DNA of 64,000 bases, from positions 1 to 64,000 of the forward strand of contig JAAWAB010000003.1 in NCBI GenBank assembly GCA_022791915.1. Reading direction: 5' to 3'. The notes beneath the pieces were generated by a model that did no database searches, was not told the origin of the DNA, and worked only from the letters and a program-made list of their open reading frames with translations. Positions 41,144-50,437 of this stretch are shown here, piece by piece. The position numbers and the translations under genes were made by a program. Position 1 is the stretch's first letter, and every line of letters starts with the position of its first letter. The stretch comes from Clostridia bacterium. GTDB lineage: Bacteria; Bacillota; Clostridia; Christensenellales; Pumilibacteraceae.

Positions 41144-43498
41144 ATGAATTTTCATGCTATCAAAAGAAACAATGCCGAGCCGGACGGACAAACCGTGCAA
41201 TCTCTCGCGGAAACTTTCGGAATGAATCCGCGCCTTCTGGAGTTGCTCTTTTCCCGCGGTATCGATACCCAAGAAAAAATTCGGAATTATCTTTATCCCG
41301 ACGTAAAAAATTTATACGACCCTTTTTCCATGAAGGGCATGAAAGAGGCAACCGACCGCTTAAAAGACGCAATCGCACAAAAACAGAAAATAGTAATCTA
41401 CGGCGATTACGACGCCGACGGCATTTGCGCTACCGCAATTTTATCGCTATATCTTTCGTCTTGCGGATTGGACGTGTATGCACATATTCCCAACAGAGTA
41501 GGCGACGGCTACGGACTGAACGTAGAATCCATTGAAAGCATTATAGAAAAATGTTGTCCCGACCTGATTCTTACGTGCGACTGCGGCATATCGGGAAGCG
41601 AAGAAGTTGCGTATGCCATGGACCTCGGGGTAGACGTAATCGTAACCGACCATCATGAAGTATCCGAAATCATACCCGAATGTACGGTAGTGAATCCCAA
41701 ACAGAACGATTGCACGTATCCGTGCTCTTTTCTGTGCGGCGCGGGCGTAGCGTTCAAACTTGTGCAAGCGATGGGCGGAATAGATGCGGCGATGCAGTTT
41801 GCCGATTTGGCGGCTGTGGCTACGATTGCCGACCTTGTGCCACTTTTGGACGAAAACCGATTGATAGTACAACTCGGATTGAAAAAACTGGAAGAAGAAA
41901 AAAATCTCGGATTGAAATTGCTGATAGACGACCAGCAGCTTACATATCCTGTTTCAAGCGGCGATATCGCTTATAAAATTGCGCCGCGTATCAACGCCGC
42001 CGGACGCATGGGCGACGCTTACCGTTCCTTTGAATTGCTTACGGGGTCGGATACCAAAACTCTTTGCGATATTATTAACGCAGTCAATGAAGATAACGCA
42101 CGCCGCAAACAGTTGTGCGATAAACTCTACGCCGAGGCGCTCGAAGATTTACAGTTTGAGGACATGGTGCACAATCGCTCGGTAATACTCGGCAATCCCG
42201 AATGGGAAAAGGGAATCACGGGCATATTGGCGGCGCGGCTTGCGGGAGATTTTCACCGTCCCGCTTTTGTTATGGTGAATTCGGGAGAGTATTACAAAGG
42301 TACTTCCCGCAGTATTCCCGGTATCAATATTTATGAGTTGTTGTCGTCGGTGAGCGATATTCTTGTGGAATTCGGCGGGCACAGTCAAGCGGCGGGATTT
42401 TCCATAGCGGAAAAAAATATTCCGATGTTCCGCAAACGCGTCAACGAGTATCTGAATACTTTTCCCGTATCACTGTTTGAAATGAATCAGGAATACGACA
42501 TCGAAATCGCCGAATCGGAACTTACGTTGCAATTTGCCAAAGAATTGGAATGTATCGAACCCTCGGGCAACAGCAACCCCAGACCGTTATTCAAAACAAC
42601 GGTGGAAAGACTGAACGTGGCGCCGTGCAAAAACAATCATATTCACACCAACATTCAAACGGCGGACGGATTGCGGATTTTGGCGTTCAATTTCTACGAA
42701 CAAAATCAATTTTTGCTCGGAAACAGTTCCAAAGAACTTGTAATGGAATTACAGTACAGCGTATACGGCGGCAAAGAAAACGTAAAAGGGTTTCTGAAAA
42801 CCGCCGTGCCGTCGCAACTGTATGTCAACGATTCGGTTGCAAAAGCAAACTATCTTAAAACACTTTCTCTCGGTTTGTCGGACGGAGCGAATTGTATTCG
42901 TTACACTCCCGACAGCCTTTCCGAACTGGTGGGCGACGAACTGTTCGGCGTGCTGATTGTGGCGGGTTGCAAGCAGACTTACGAAAAATTTGCGACTGCT
43001 TTACAATTTGACCGCTTTCTGAACGAATTTCTGTACGCCACGACTCCAAACAACTATTCGCGCGTAATTGTTTCGCCCGACACGAACGGAAATCTTTTAC
43101 TGTCGGGATACAATAAAATCATATTTTTGGATACGCCGCCGGGATATGCGTTGTCCGCCTATTTTGCTACAAAGACAAAGGCGGAAATCTATGTACCGCA
43201 AGAAGACAACCAATCGGATTTTTTTGACGGAATCGACTGTGAACGGGAAAAATTCGGTGCTTGTTTCGATGCACTGCGCAAGAATTCCGATATCGTTGCA
43301 GACAACATTCTGTCGTATTACAAGCAGTTATCCGCACGCGTGGCGATTCCCATGAATCAGTTTATGGCGTGCGTAGCAGTATTTTCCGAACTCGGACTGA
43401 TTGAAACGAAAAACAATCCGTTTTCGATATCCGTTAACAAAGGCGTACGCTGTGAATTGAATCAATCGTCCGTTTATCGTTTTTTGGCAAAGTTATGA
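41144..43498 (+). CDS. recJ: Single-stranded-DNA exonuclease RecJ
   Basis: A 784-residue DHH-family 5'-3' exonuclease used in recombination and mismatch or base-excision repair. Conserved motifs: YGDYDADGICATAIL (about 86-100), CDCGISG (about 144-150), VTDHHE (about 167-172, the DHH residues), PRINAAGRMGDA (about 283-294) and the DHHA1 signature FGGHSQAAGFS (about 408-418). An OB-fold and a C-terminal part follow; the C-terminal 200 residues are the longer form found in Firmicutes. ATG 41144 has AAGG upstream. The last 4 bases overlap the relA start, so the genes are coupled. Confidence 0.94.
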   Translation: MNFHAIKRNNAEPDGQTVQSLAETFGMNPRLLELLFSRGIDTQEKIRNYLYPDVKNLYDPFSMKGMKEATDRLKDAIAQKQKIVIYGDYDADGICATAILSLYLSSCGLDVYAHIPNRVGDGYGLNVESIESIIEKCCPDLILTCDCGISGSEEVAYAMDLGVDVIVTDHHEVSEIIPECTVVNPKQNDCTYPCSFLCGAGVAFKLVQAMGGIDAAMQFADLAAVATIADLVPLLDENRLIVQLGLKKLEEEKNLGLKLLIDDQQLTYPVSSGDIAYKIAPRINAAGRMGDAYRSFELLTGSDTKTLCDIINAVNEDNARRKQLCDKLYAEALEDLQFEDMVHNRSVILGNPEWEKGITGILAARLAGDFHRPAFVMVNSGEYYKGTSRSIPGINIYELLSSVSDILVEFGGHSQAAGFSIAEKNIPMFRKRVNEYLNTFPVSLFEMNQEYDIEIAESELTLQFAKELECIEPSGNSNPRPLFKTTVERLNVAPCKNNHIHTNIQTADGLRILAFNFYEQNQFLLGNSSKELVMELQYSVYGGKENVKGFLKTAVPSQLYVNDSVAKANYLKTLSLGLSDGANCIRYTPDSLSELVGDELFGVLIVAGCKQTYEKFATALQFDRFLNEFLYATTPNNYSRVIVSPDTNGNLLLSGYNKIIFLDTPPGYALSAYFATKTKAEIYVPQEDNQSDFFDGIDCEREKFGACFDALRKNSDIVADNILSYYKQLSARVAIPMNQFMACVAVFSELGLIETKNNPFSISVNKGVRCELNQSSVYRFLAKL

Positions 43499-45636
43499 GC
43501 GAAATATTGCAATCCCGTTACAAATTGGTTTTCACCCCGCCGCAGGTCGAATTGCTCGATAAAATATTCGACTATGCTACCCGTATGCACGACGGGCAAA
43601 AACGGGCGTCGGGAGAACCGTATATTTCGCATCCGATTGCCGTTGCGAAACTTTTACTTGACCTCGGATTGGATTATCAAACAATCGGCGCGGCACTTTT
43701 ACACGACTGCATAGAGGACACGCCCGCTACGGCAAGCGAAATTACGTCTAAATTCGGAAATGAAATCTGCGAACTTGTTTTGGGCGTGACAAAATTAGAT
43801 AAAATCACGTTCAAATCCAAAGAAGAAGAGCAGGCGGAAAATTTTCGACGCATGTTTTTTGCTATGGCAAAGGATATACGCGTTATCTTGATTAAACTTG
43901 CCGACCGCTTACACAACATGCGCACAATATCGGGGATTTCGGAAGAACGTCAGTTTGCCATGGCAAAAGAAACGTTGGAAATCTATGCGCCGCTTGCGTC
44001 CCGACTGGGATTGAGCTATTTTAAGTGTGAACTGGAAGATTTATGTTTGCGCGTTTTACATCCCGCCGTGTACGAGTCGCTTGTAAAAGAAATTTCTCTT
44101 AAACGTGCCGAACGCAACGAGTTGGTCAATCATATTTGCGAGCGGCTTGTCAAACTGTTGGAAGAATTGCATATCAACGGCGAAGTGAGCGGACGTCCCA
44201 AACACTTTTACAGCATTTACAGAAAAATGGCGTTGCAGAACAAGACGTTCGAACAAATTTACGACCTTACCGCCGTGCGTGTGATTGTTGAAAATGTGCG
44301 CGATTGCTATGAAGTGCTCGGCATGATTCACACCATCTGGAAACCCATACCGGGAAGATTCAAAGATTACATTGCCGTTCCCAAGCCGAACAATTATCAG
44401 TCGTTGCATACAACGGTTATGACGGGATACGGTATGCCGTTTGAAATACAAATCCGCACCTACGAAATGCACAAGATTGCCGAGTACGGTATCGCGGCGC
44501 ATTGGAAGTATAAAGAAAACCGTGCGTCGGGCAACGATTTAGACGAAAAACTGGAATGGTTGCGCGGCGTAATGGACGTACAGGGCGATGCGTCCAGTCC
44601 GCAGGAATTTTACGAATCGCTCAAACTGGATTTATACAGCGGCGAAGTGTTCATCTTTACGCCCAAAGGCGACGTTGTGATTCTACCCGAAGGTTCTACG
44701 CCCGTCGATTTTGCATACAGCGTGCACAGCGCGGTGGGCAATAAATGTATCGGTGCGAAAATCAACAGCAAAATCGTTCCGCTTGAAACGAAACTGACAA
44801 CGGGCGATTACGTGGAAATCATCACATCCAACACCGCAAAAGGTCCCAGCAGAGATTGGTTGCGGTTTGCCAAAACCACGCAGGCAAAAACGAAAATCCG
44901 CGCGTTTTTCAAAAAGGAACAAAAAGAAGATAACGTAAAACGCGGCAAAGACATGTTGGAAGCCGAAGCCAAACGTAGGGGATACAGTTTAAGCCAACTG
45001 CTTGTGCCCAAATGGTTAGACATTATCATGCAGCGCTATTCCATCACGTCTATGGATGATATGTACGCAGCAATCGGCTACGGCGGATTTACCGTCAATC
45101 AGATTCTTCTCAAACTGATTGATTTTTACCGCAAAGAAGCGGAATCGGCAAAAGAACCCGAAAAAGCATCTGCGTCTTGTGCGGATAACACTTCGCACGG
45201 CGTGATAGTGAAAGGGCACGGCGATTTATTGGTGCGCATTGCACGGTGTTGCAATCCCGTTCCGGGTGACGATATCATCGGTTATATTTCGCGCGGACGA
45301 GGCGTGGCGGTTCATCGGAAAAACTGTCCGAACATGCGCAATGCCGAGCCATACCGTTTAATCGAAGCGCACTGGGCGGGTGGATTGAACGCGCCGTTCG
45401 TGGTTGCCATGCAAGTGGAAGCAAAGAACAGCAGCGGACTGCTTGCCAAAATCACAACGCTCATTTCCGAATTGAAACTGGCGATTCACAGTCTGAACGC
45501 ACGCGTCGATAAAAACCAGACGGCAATCATCAATTTCGGTGTACGCGTATCGCAAATCGAACAAATCGATACGTTGATTCGGAAAATCGAAAACATTCCC
45601 GAAGTGGATAAAGTGTTTAGGAGTACTTCGCTGTGA
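43495..45636 (+). CDS. relA: Bifunctional (p)ppGpp synthetase/hydrolase RelA/SpoT
   Basis: A 713-residue stringent-response enzyme. The N-terminal HD hydrolase domain has HPIAVAKLL and LLHDCIEDT (about 64-72) and LADRLHNMRT (about 135-144). The synthetase domain carries RPKHFYSIYRKM (about 235-246), the YDLTAVRV strand and PNNYQSLHTTV (about 300-310). The TGS domain (VFIFTPKGDVVILPEGSTPVDFAY), a helical zinc-finger part and the ACT domain follow. Both hydrolase and synthetase residues are present, so a Rel-type bifunctional protein is expected. The gene overlaps recJ (4 bases) and the MBL hydrolase gene (TGATG). A D-aminoacyl-tRNA deacylase gene often found after relA is absent. Confidence 0.95.
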   Translation: MSEILQSRYKLVFTPPQVELLDKIFDYATRMHDGQKRASGEPYISHPIAVAKLLLDLGLDYQTIGAALLHDCIEDTPATASEITSKFGNEICELVLGVTKLDKITFKSKEEEQAENFRRMFFAMAKDIRVILIKLADRLHNMRTISGISEERQFAMAKETLEIYAPLASRLGLSYFKCELEDLCLRVLHPAVYESLVKEISLKRAERNELVNHICERLVKLLEELHINGEVSGRPKHFYSIYRKMALQNKTFEQIYDLTAVRVIVENVRDCYEVLGMIHTIWKPIPGRFKDYIAVPKPNNYQSLHTTVMTGYGMPFEIQIRTYEMHKIAEYGIAAHWKYKENRASGNDLDEKLEWLRGVMDVQGDASSPQEFYESLKLDLYSGEVFIFTPKGDVVILPEGSTPVDFAYSVHSAVGNKCIGAKINSKIVPLETKLTTGDYVEIITSNTAKGPSRDWLRFAKTTQAKTKIRAFFKKEQKEDNVKRGKDMLEAEAKRRGYSLSQLLVPKWLDIIMQRYSITSMDDMYAAIGYGGFTVNQILLKLIDFYRKEAESAKEPEKASASCADNTSHGVIVKGHGDLLVRIARCCNPVPGDDIIGYISRGRGVAVHRKNCPNMRNAEPYRLIEAHWAGGLNAPFVVAMQVEAKNSSGLLAKITTLISELKLAIHSLNARVDKNQTAIINFGVRVSQIEQIDTLIRKIENIPEVDKVFRSTSL

Positions 45637-46235
45637 TGAAAATACGTTCCCTTACGGTGGGTTCTATCGGAGAAAACGTTTACCTTTTAGACGACGGTGA
45701 CGGCGTGATTCTCATCGACCCGGGCGCCGATTTTGCGGCGATTTCGGCAGCACTTGCGGAAAAACAGTGCAAACATGTTTTATTGACGCATGCGCATTAC
45801 GACCATATCGGCGCCGTAGCGCAATTTCAAAAACAAGGCGCCAAAGTGTATTTACACCGTGACGACGTGAAACTGCTGAACGGAGCGGGGCATCTTGCCG
45901 CTTTGTTCGGAGAAACGCTCCAATCTTTTGTGCCCGATGTTCTGCTAAACGGTGGGGAAACGCTTCAACTCGGCACGTTTTCTTTCCGCGTTCTTTCCAC
46001 ACCCGGTCACACGGACGGAAGCGTATGTTATATTACGGACAACGTTATTTTCAGCGGAGATACGCTGTTTCGTCTTTCGGTGGGGCGAACGGATTTTCCT
46101 TCGGGCGACGCCGCAAAATTACGTGATTCTTTGAAAAACCGTTTGTTCGCATTGGAAGAAGATTATACGGTATACCCCGGACACGACAGCCCCACCACGT
46201 TATCGTTTGAGAGAGAAAACAATCCGTATGTATGA
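45636..46235 (+). CDS. MBL-fold metallo-hydrolase (glyoxalase II-like)
   Basis: A 199-residue metallo-beta-lactamase-fold hydrolase. The metal-binding motif THAHYDHIG is at about 49-57; further ligands appear in TPGHTDGS (His, about 125-132), in FSGDTLF (Asp, about 142-148) and in YPGHDSPT (His, about 180-187). The set is complete. The family includes YqgX-like proteins near relA in Clostridia and is thought to cleave small thioesters such as S-lactoyl-thiols. The exact substrate is unknown. ATG 45636 overlaps the relA stop by one base; GTG 45633 is also possible. Confidence 0.88.
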   Translation: MKIRSLTVGSIGENVYLLDDGDGVILIDPGADFAAISAALAEKQCKHVLLTHAHYDHIGAVAQFQKQGAKVYLHRDDVKLLNGAGHLAALFGETLQSFVPDVLLNGGETLQLGTFSFRVLSTPGHTDGSVCYITDNVIFSGDTLFRLSVGRTDFPSGDAAKLRDSLKNRLFALEEDYTVYPGHDSPTTLSFERENNPYV

Positions 46236-47670
46236 ACTGATTACCAACCGCGGAGATATTCGCAGTGATTTGCTGGAAACGGTGCGCTGTTTTCTTCCCG
46301 ACGCGACGGCAAGTGCCGATATGATTAACTTCACCTATGTGAAAAGTGGCGCCGTCACCTTTTTTGTTTCGGTAAACGAAAAAAACTATGTTTTTTCATA
46401 TTCCGACCACAGATGTGCCAACCCAATCGAGCGGAGCCGACACGATTTGTTTATCAATAAATCGGCTTTGTATCGAGCGTTATCCGACTATTTCGGCAAA
46501 AGACTTCCTTGGGGAAGTCTGACGGGAATACGCCCCACGCGTCTTGCCACACGATATCTCGAAAACGGCGAACGGCAGGAAAATATTGCGCGGCGGTTGC
46601 AAGACGAATATTTTGTTTCTTCCGCAAAGGCGGAACTGACCGCCCGAATCGTTCGGGAACAACAGAAAACGGTGGGCGACAGAATGTCTGTTTCCTGTAA
46701 CGGATTGTCGGACGCGCAGAAACATCTTGCAAATCTTTACGTGCATATTCCGTTTTGCCCCACGCGTTGCACATACTGTTCATTTGTATCCGAAGGCATT
46801 GAAAAAAAGAAATGGTTGCTTTCCCCGTATGTTCACGCGTTGATAGAAGAAATCAAATTGACCAAAGAGTGGATTTCCCGCGCGGGGAAACGTATATTTT
46901 CGGTTTATATCGGCGGCGGTACGCCCACCGTACTCGACGCAACACTTTTACGTATGGTACTCGATGCGGCATACGAAAAACATACCGAGTATACTTGCGA
47001 AGCGGGGCGTCCCGATACGATTGACGAAGAAAAAACGGCGGTGATGTCGGAATGCGGCGTAAATCGAATCAGTATCAATCCGCAAACTCTGCACGATACT
47101 ACTTTACAAAAAATCGGACGTGCGCACAACACCCAACAATTTTTCGAGGCGTACGCAATGGCGCAGAAATACGGTTTTGTTAAAAACGTAGACCTTATTG
47201 CGGGGTTGGAAGGGGAAACGGAAAAAGATTTTTGCTATACGCTCGACCACGTTATCGGTTTACAGCCCGAAAATATTACCGTACACACATTGTGCGTCAA
47301 ACGCGGGTCGCACAATGCCACTGCCGAAACGGAACGCAACAATCACACGGCGACAATGGTAGAATATTCGGCAACGGCTCTTCCCGCAAACGGATATGCG
47401 CCGTATTATCTGTACAGGCAAAAACAGATGACCGACAACTTGGAAAACATCGGATGGACAAGACCCGACTTTCTGTGTGTAAACAATATAACGGTTATGG
47501 AAGAAATGTTGGACGTTTACGCCTGCGGGGCAGGAGCTATCAGCAAAGCCATTGTACCCGGGCGGATTCGCAGATTGAGTAATCCAAAAGACGTTTTGCT
47601 CTATCTGCAACAATTCGAAGAACGCATGGAAAAAAAGGAAGCTTTTTTCCGCAATGATTTCGACGAGTGA
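46228..47670 (+). CDS. hemZ: HemZ-type radical SAM protein (coproporphyrinogen dehydrogenase-like)
   Basis: A 480-residue radical SAM protein of the HemZ/HemN group, with an extra N-terminal domain (about 1-165) typical of Clostridial HemZ. The SAM cluster motif is CPTRCTYCSF at about 182-191, followed by VYIGGGTPTVLD (about 228-239), the HemN GGGTPT motif, and VDLIAGLEGETEKDF (about 319-333). The family is annotated as oxygen-independent coproporphyrinogen III oxidase, but the true substrate of these stand-alone forms is uncertain, and no other heme gene lies here. The start overlaps the MBL gene by 8 bases. Confidence 0.87.
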   Translation: MYELITNRGDIRSDLLETVRCFLPDATASADMINFTYVKSGAVTFFVSVNEKNYVFSYSDHRCANPIERSRHDLFINKSALYRALSDYFGKRLPWGSLTGIRPTRLATRYLENGERQENIARRLQDEYFVSSAKAELTARIVREQQKTVGDRMSVSCNGLSDAQKHLANLYVHIPFCPTRCTYCSFVSEGIEKKKWLLSPYVHALIEEIKLTKEWISRAGKRIFSVYIGGGTPTVLDATLLRMVLDAAYEKHTEYTCEAGRPDTIDEEKTAVMSECGVNRISINPQTLHDTTLQKIGRAHNTQQFFEAYAMAQKYGFVKNVDLIAGLEGETEKDFCYTLDHVIGLQPENITVHTLCVKRGSHNATAETERNNHTATMVEYSATALPANGYAPYYLYRQKQMTDNLENIGWTRPDFLCVNNITVMEEMLDVYACGAGAISKAIVPGRIRRLSNPKDVLLYLQQFEERMEKKEAFFRNDFDE

Positions 47671-47722
47671 ACACGCGCTGTAAAAAATTACCGTACGATT
47701 CGCAAAATGTGCTTAAAATCGG

Positions 47723-47751
47723 TTTACATCGGGATTGCGGTGTGTTATACT
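47723..47751 (+). promoter_or_regulatory. Promoter for rpsO
   Basis: TTTACA (47723-47728), 17-base spacer, TATACT (47746-47751). About 85 bases of leader follow before the rpsO start. Confidence 0.82.
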
Positions 47752-47767
47752 AATACTGTACCTTAAT

Positions 47768-47805
47768 ACTGCGAGTTGTGCGCTCTCCACGCACCGATAC
47801 TCAGT
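47768..47805 (+). promoter_or_regulatory. Leader hairpin, possible S15 autoregulatory site
   Basis: In the rpsO leader GTGCG (47778-47782) pairs with CGCAC across a 7-base loop, and outside it GAGT/ACTC and ACT/AGT can pair, giving an interrupted stem. S15 represses its own mRNA through leader structures in several bacterial groups, and this one sits 32 bases before the start codon. There is no T run, so it is not a terminator. Confidence 0.45.
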
Positions 47806-47837
47806 TTTAAGGCGAATAAATTATATCGGAGGATATT

Positions 47838-48101
47838 ATGGACAAGGAAACAAAGGCAAAAATCATTGCCGATTTTGCAACGCACGAAGGCGACACGGGA
47901 AGTCCCGAGGTGCAAGTGGCACTGCTCACGCACCGTATCAATCATTTAACGGAACATCTGAAAGAGCATCACAACGATCACCATTCGCGGCGTGGTTTGC
48001 TTCAAATGGTGGGTTCCAGAAGAAGTCTTTTGAACTATCTGAAAAAACTCGATATCGAAAGATACAGAGCCCTTCTTGCTAAACTGGAATTGAGAAAGTA
48101 A
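47838..48101 (+). CDS. rpsO: 30S ribosomal protein S15
   Basis: An 87-residue protein of standard S15 length. The family core is clear: [20 protein letters not shown] then [28 protein letters not shown]15 binds 16S rRNA at the three-way junction of the central domain and starts platform assembly. ATG 47838 follows CGGAGG. It has its own promoter and leader hairpin, and a terminator separates it from pnp. The order rpsO-pnp is conserved across Firmicutes. Confidence 0.98.
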   Translation: MDKETKAKIIADFATHEGDTGSPEVQVALLTHRINHLTEHLKEHHNDHHSRRGLLQMVGSRRSLLNYLKKLDIERYRALLAKLELRK

Positions 48102-48112
48102 AAAACGTATTA

Positions 48113-48147
48113 AGCAAGAGTCGACCATGCGTTGACTCTCGCTTTTT
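48113..48147 (+). terminator. Intrinsic terminator between rpsO and pnp
   Basis: Stem AGCAAGAGTCGA / TTGACTCTCGCT with two imperfect pairs and an 8-base loop, ending in TTTTT. Some read-through to pnp is likely, as no strong separate pnp promoter is seen. Confidence 0.75.
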
Positions 48148-48208
48148 AGTTGGCGACCGATGGGGTATCGGGCGTCGGGAGTAACAAGGAAAAGGAGAAG
48201 AAAGAAAA

Positions 48209-50296
48209 ATGAGTAAAGAAGCAAAAATTTTCAAAACGGTTATCGGCGGCAAAGACGTGACCGTGGAAGTGGGAAAGTACTGCGGATTAAGCAACGGTTC
48301 GTGTATTGTTCGTTGCGGCGATACGGTTGTCATGACCAATGTGACCATGGCGGAAACGCCCCGTCCCGGTATGGACTTTTTCCCGCTTGCCGTGGATTTT
48401 GAAGAAAAAATGTATGCAGTAGGCAAGATTCCCGGCGGTTTTAAGAAAAGAGAGGGCAGAGCAAGCGATAAAGCTATTCTTACCAGTCGTTTAATCGACC
48501 GCCCCATTCGTCCGCTGTTTCCCAAGGGGATTTTCAACGACGTATCGGTTGTGGCTACGGCTTTGAGCGTAGACACGAATATACCGCCCGAAGTATTCGG
48601 CATGCTCGGTTCGAGTATTGCTCTGTCTATTTCGGACATTCCGTTTGCGGGTCCCACAGGTTCGGTTGTGGTGGGATATGTAAACGGCAAATATGTAATC
48701 AATCCCGACAGCGTACAGCGCGCCATGAGTGAAATGCACGTTTACGTATCCGGCACGGCAGACGCCATCATGATGGTGGAAGCCGGCGCGCATATGGTAA
48801 GCGAAGAAGTCATGTTGCAAGGTATTCTGTTCGGACACGAAGAAATCAAAAAACAAGTAAAATTCATCAACGAAATCGTGAAAGAAGTGGGCAAGCCCAA
48901 GCGCGTGATGGACATGTACAAAGTGCCCGAAGAAATCGACCAAGACGTACGCAAATTTGCGGACAAGCTGCTCGATAAAGCGTTGGAAGAATTCGACCGC
49001 CAGGCACGCCAGGAAAAACAAGACGAAGTAGACAAGGCTACGTTAGAGCACTTTGCCGAAAAGTATCCCGAAAAAGAACGCGAAATCAAAGACGCACTCT
49101 ACTATATGACAAAAGAAAAAGTGCGTGAAAAGATTCTCAAAAAGGGAATCCGTCCCGACGGAAGAAAACTGACCGACATTCGCGACATTTGGTGCGAAAC
49201 AAGCATTCTGCCGCGCGTACACGGTTCTGCCGTATTCACACGCGGACAAAGTCAGGCAATGACAACTTGCACGCTCGGAACGATTGCCGAAGTGCAAAAG
49301 TTGGATAACCTGGACGAAGAAACGTTCAAGCGGTATATGCATCACTACAATTTCCCGCCGTACAGCTCGGGCGAAGCGCGTCCGTTACGCGCGCCCGGTC
49401 GCAGAGAAATCGGACACGGCGCTTTGGCGGAACGTGCTTTGGAACCGGTGATTCCCGACGAAGAAGAATTCCCGTATGCCATTCGTACCGTAAGCGAGAT
49501 TTTAAGTTCCAACGGTTCGACTTCGCAAGCAAGCGTATGCGGCTCCACTTTGGCGCTTATGGACGCCGGTGTGCCCATTAAAGCGCCCGTTGCGGGCATT
49601 GCCATGGGACTGATTAAAGACGAAGCAAGCGGCAACATTGCAGTGCTCTCCGATATTCAGGGATTGGAAGATTTCTTGGGCGATATGGACTTCAAAGTGG
49701 CAGGCACGAGCGAAGGTATTACCGCCATACAAATGGATATCAAAATCAAAGGTATCAACGAGCAGATTCTCAAAACGGCGTTGGAACAGGCAAGAAAAGG
49801 ACGCTTATATATTCTCGACAAAATGCTTGCCGTACTCGATGCGCCTCGTCCCGAACTCAGTCAGTATGCGCCCAAGATTATCAGTTTTGATATCGCTCCC
49901 GATATGATTGGCGACGTTATCGGCAAGAGCGGCAAAGTCATCAATCAGATTATTGCCGAAACGGGCGTAAAAATCGATATCGAGGACGACGGACGCGTAT
50001 TTATCAGCTGTACCGATATCGAAGCGGCGGAAAAAGCGAAAAAAATCGTTCTTACCATTGCGGAAGACGTGCAACCCGGACAAATCTTCGAAGGCAAAGT
50101 CGTGCGAATTCTCGACTTCGGCGCTTTTGTGGAACTGGCACCCGGCAAAGACGGCATGATTCATATTTCCAAGTTGTCTAAATCCCGCGTGAACAAAGTA
50201 ACCGACGTTCTCAATCTCGGCGACATGGCGCGTGTGGAAGTAATCAAAACGGACGAAAAAGGAAGAATCGACCTCAAACTCGTGGAAAAGCTGTAA
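48209..50296 (+). CDS. pnp: Polyribonucleotide nucleotidyltransferase (PNPase)
   Basis: A 695-residue 3'-5' phosphorolytic RNase. Two RNase PH domains flank a helical domain; the second holds FTRGQSQAMTT and the GSTSQASVCG stretch, and the catalytic Asp pair is in ISDIQGLEDFLGDMDFKVAG (about 486-505). A KH domain follows (PDMIGDVIGKSGKVINQI, about 566-583), then an S1 domain (GQIFEGKVVRILDFGAFVEL). Length and order are standard. ATG 48209 follows AAGGAGAAG. A strong terminator lies after the stop. Confidence 0.97.
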   Translation: MSKEAKIFKTVIGGKDVTVEVGKYCGLSNGSCIVRCGDTVVMTNVTMAETPRPGMDFFPLAVDFEEKMYAVGKIPGGFKKREGRASDKAILTSRLIDRPIRPLFPKGIFNDVSVVATALSVDTNIPPEVFGMLGSSIALSISDIPFAGPTGSVVVGYVNGKYVINPDSVQRAMSEMHVYVSGTADAIMMVEAGAHMVSEEVMLQGILFGHEEIKKQVKFINEIVKEVGKPKRVMDMYKVPEEIDQDVRKFADKLLDKALEEFDRQARQEKQDEVDKATLEHFAEKYPEKEREIKDALYYMTKEKVREKILKKGIRPDGRKLTDIRDIWCETSILPRVHGSAVFTRGQSQAMTTCTLGTIAEVQKLDNLDEETFKRYMHHYNFPPYSSGEARPLRAPGRREIGHGALAERALEPVIPDEEEFPYAIRTVSEILSSNGSTSQASVCGSTLALMDAGVPIKAPVAGIAMGLIKDEASGNIAVLSDIQGLEDFLGDMDFKVAGTSEGITAIQMDIKIKGINEQILKTALEQARKGRLYILDKMLAVLDAPRPELSQYAPKIISFDIAPDMIGDVIGKSGKVINQIIAETGVKIDIEDDGRVFISCTDIEAAEKAKKIVLTIAEDVQPGQIFEGKVVRILDFGAFVELAPGKDGMIHISKLSKSRVNKVTDVLNLGDMARVEVIKTDEKGRIDLKLVEKL

Positions 50297-50313
50297 AAGA
50301 AAGCAGATAAAAG

Positions 50314-50342
50314 AAAAAGTCCCGATTGCGGACTTTTTCTTT
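50314..50342 (+). terminator. Intrinsic terminator after pnp
   Basis: Perfect stem AAAAAGTCC / GGACTTTTT with a 7-base loop, followed by CTTT. Confidence 0.85.
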
Positions 50343-50437
50343 ACCGTAAAACGCGTTTATATACTTTTTTTCGCGTTCACCGAATATAGTAAATAGACGG
50401 AAACTTTTTTCCGATATCTATTTGAGGTGAACGTAAA

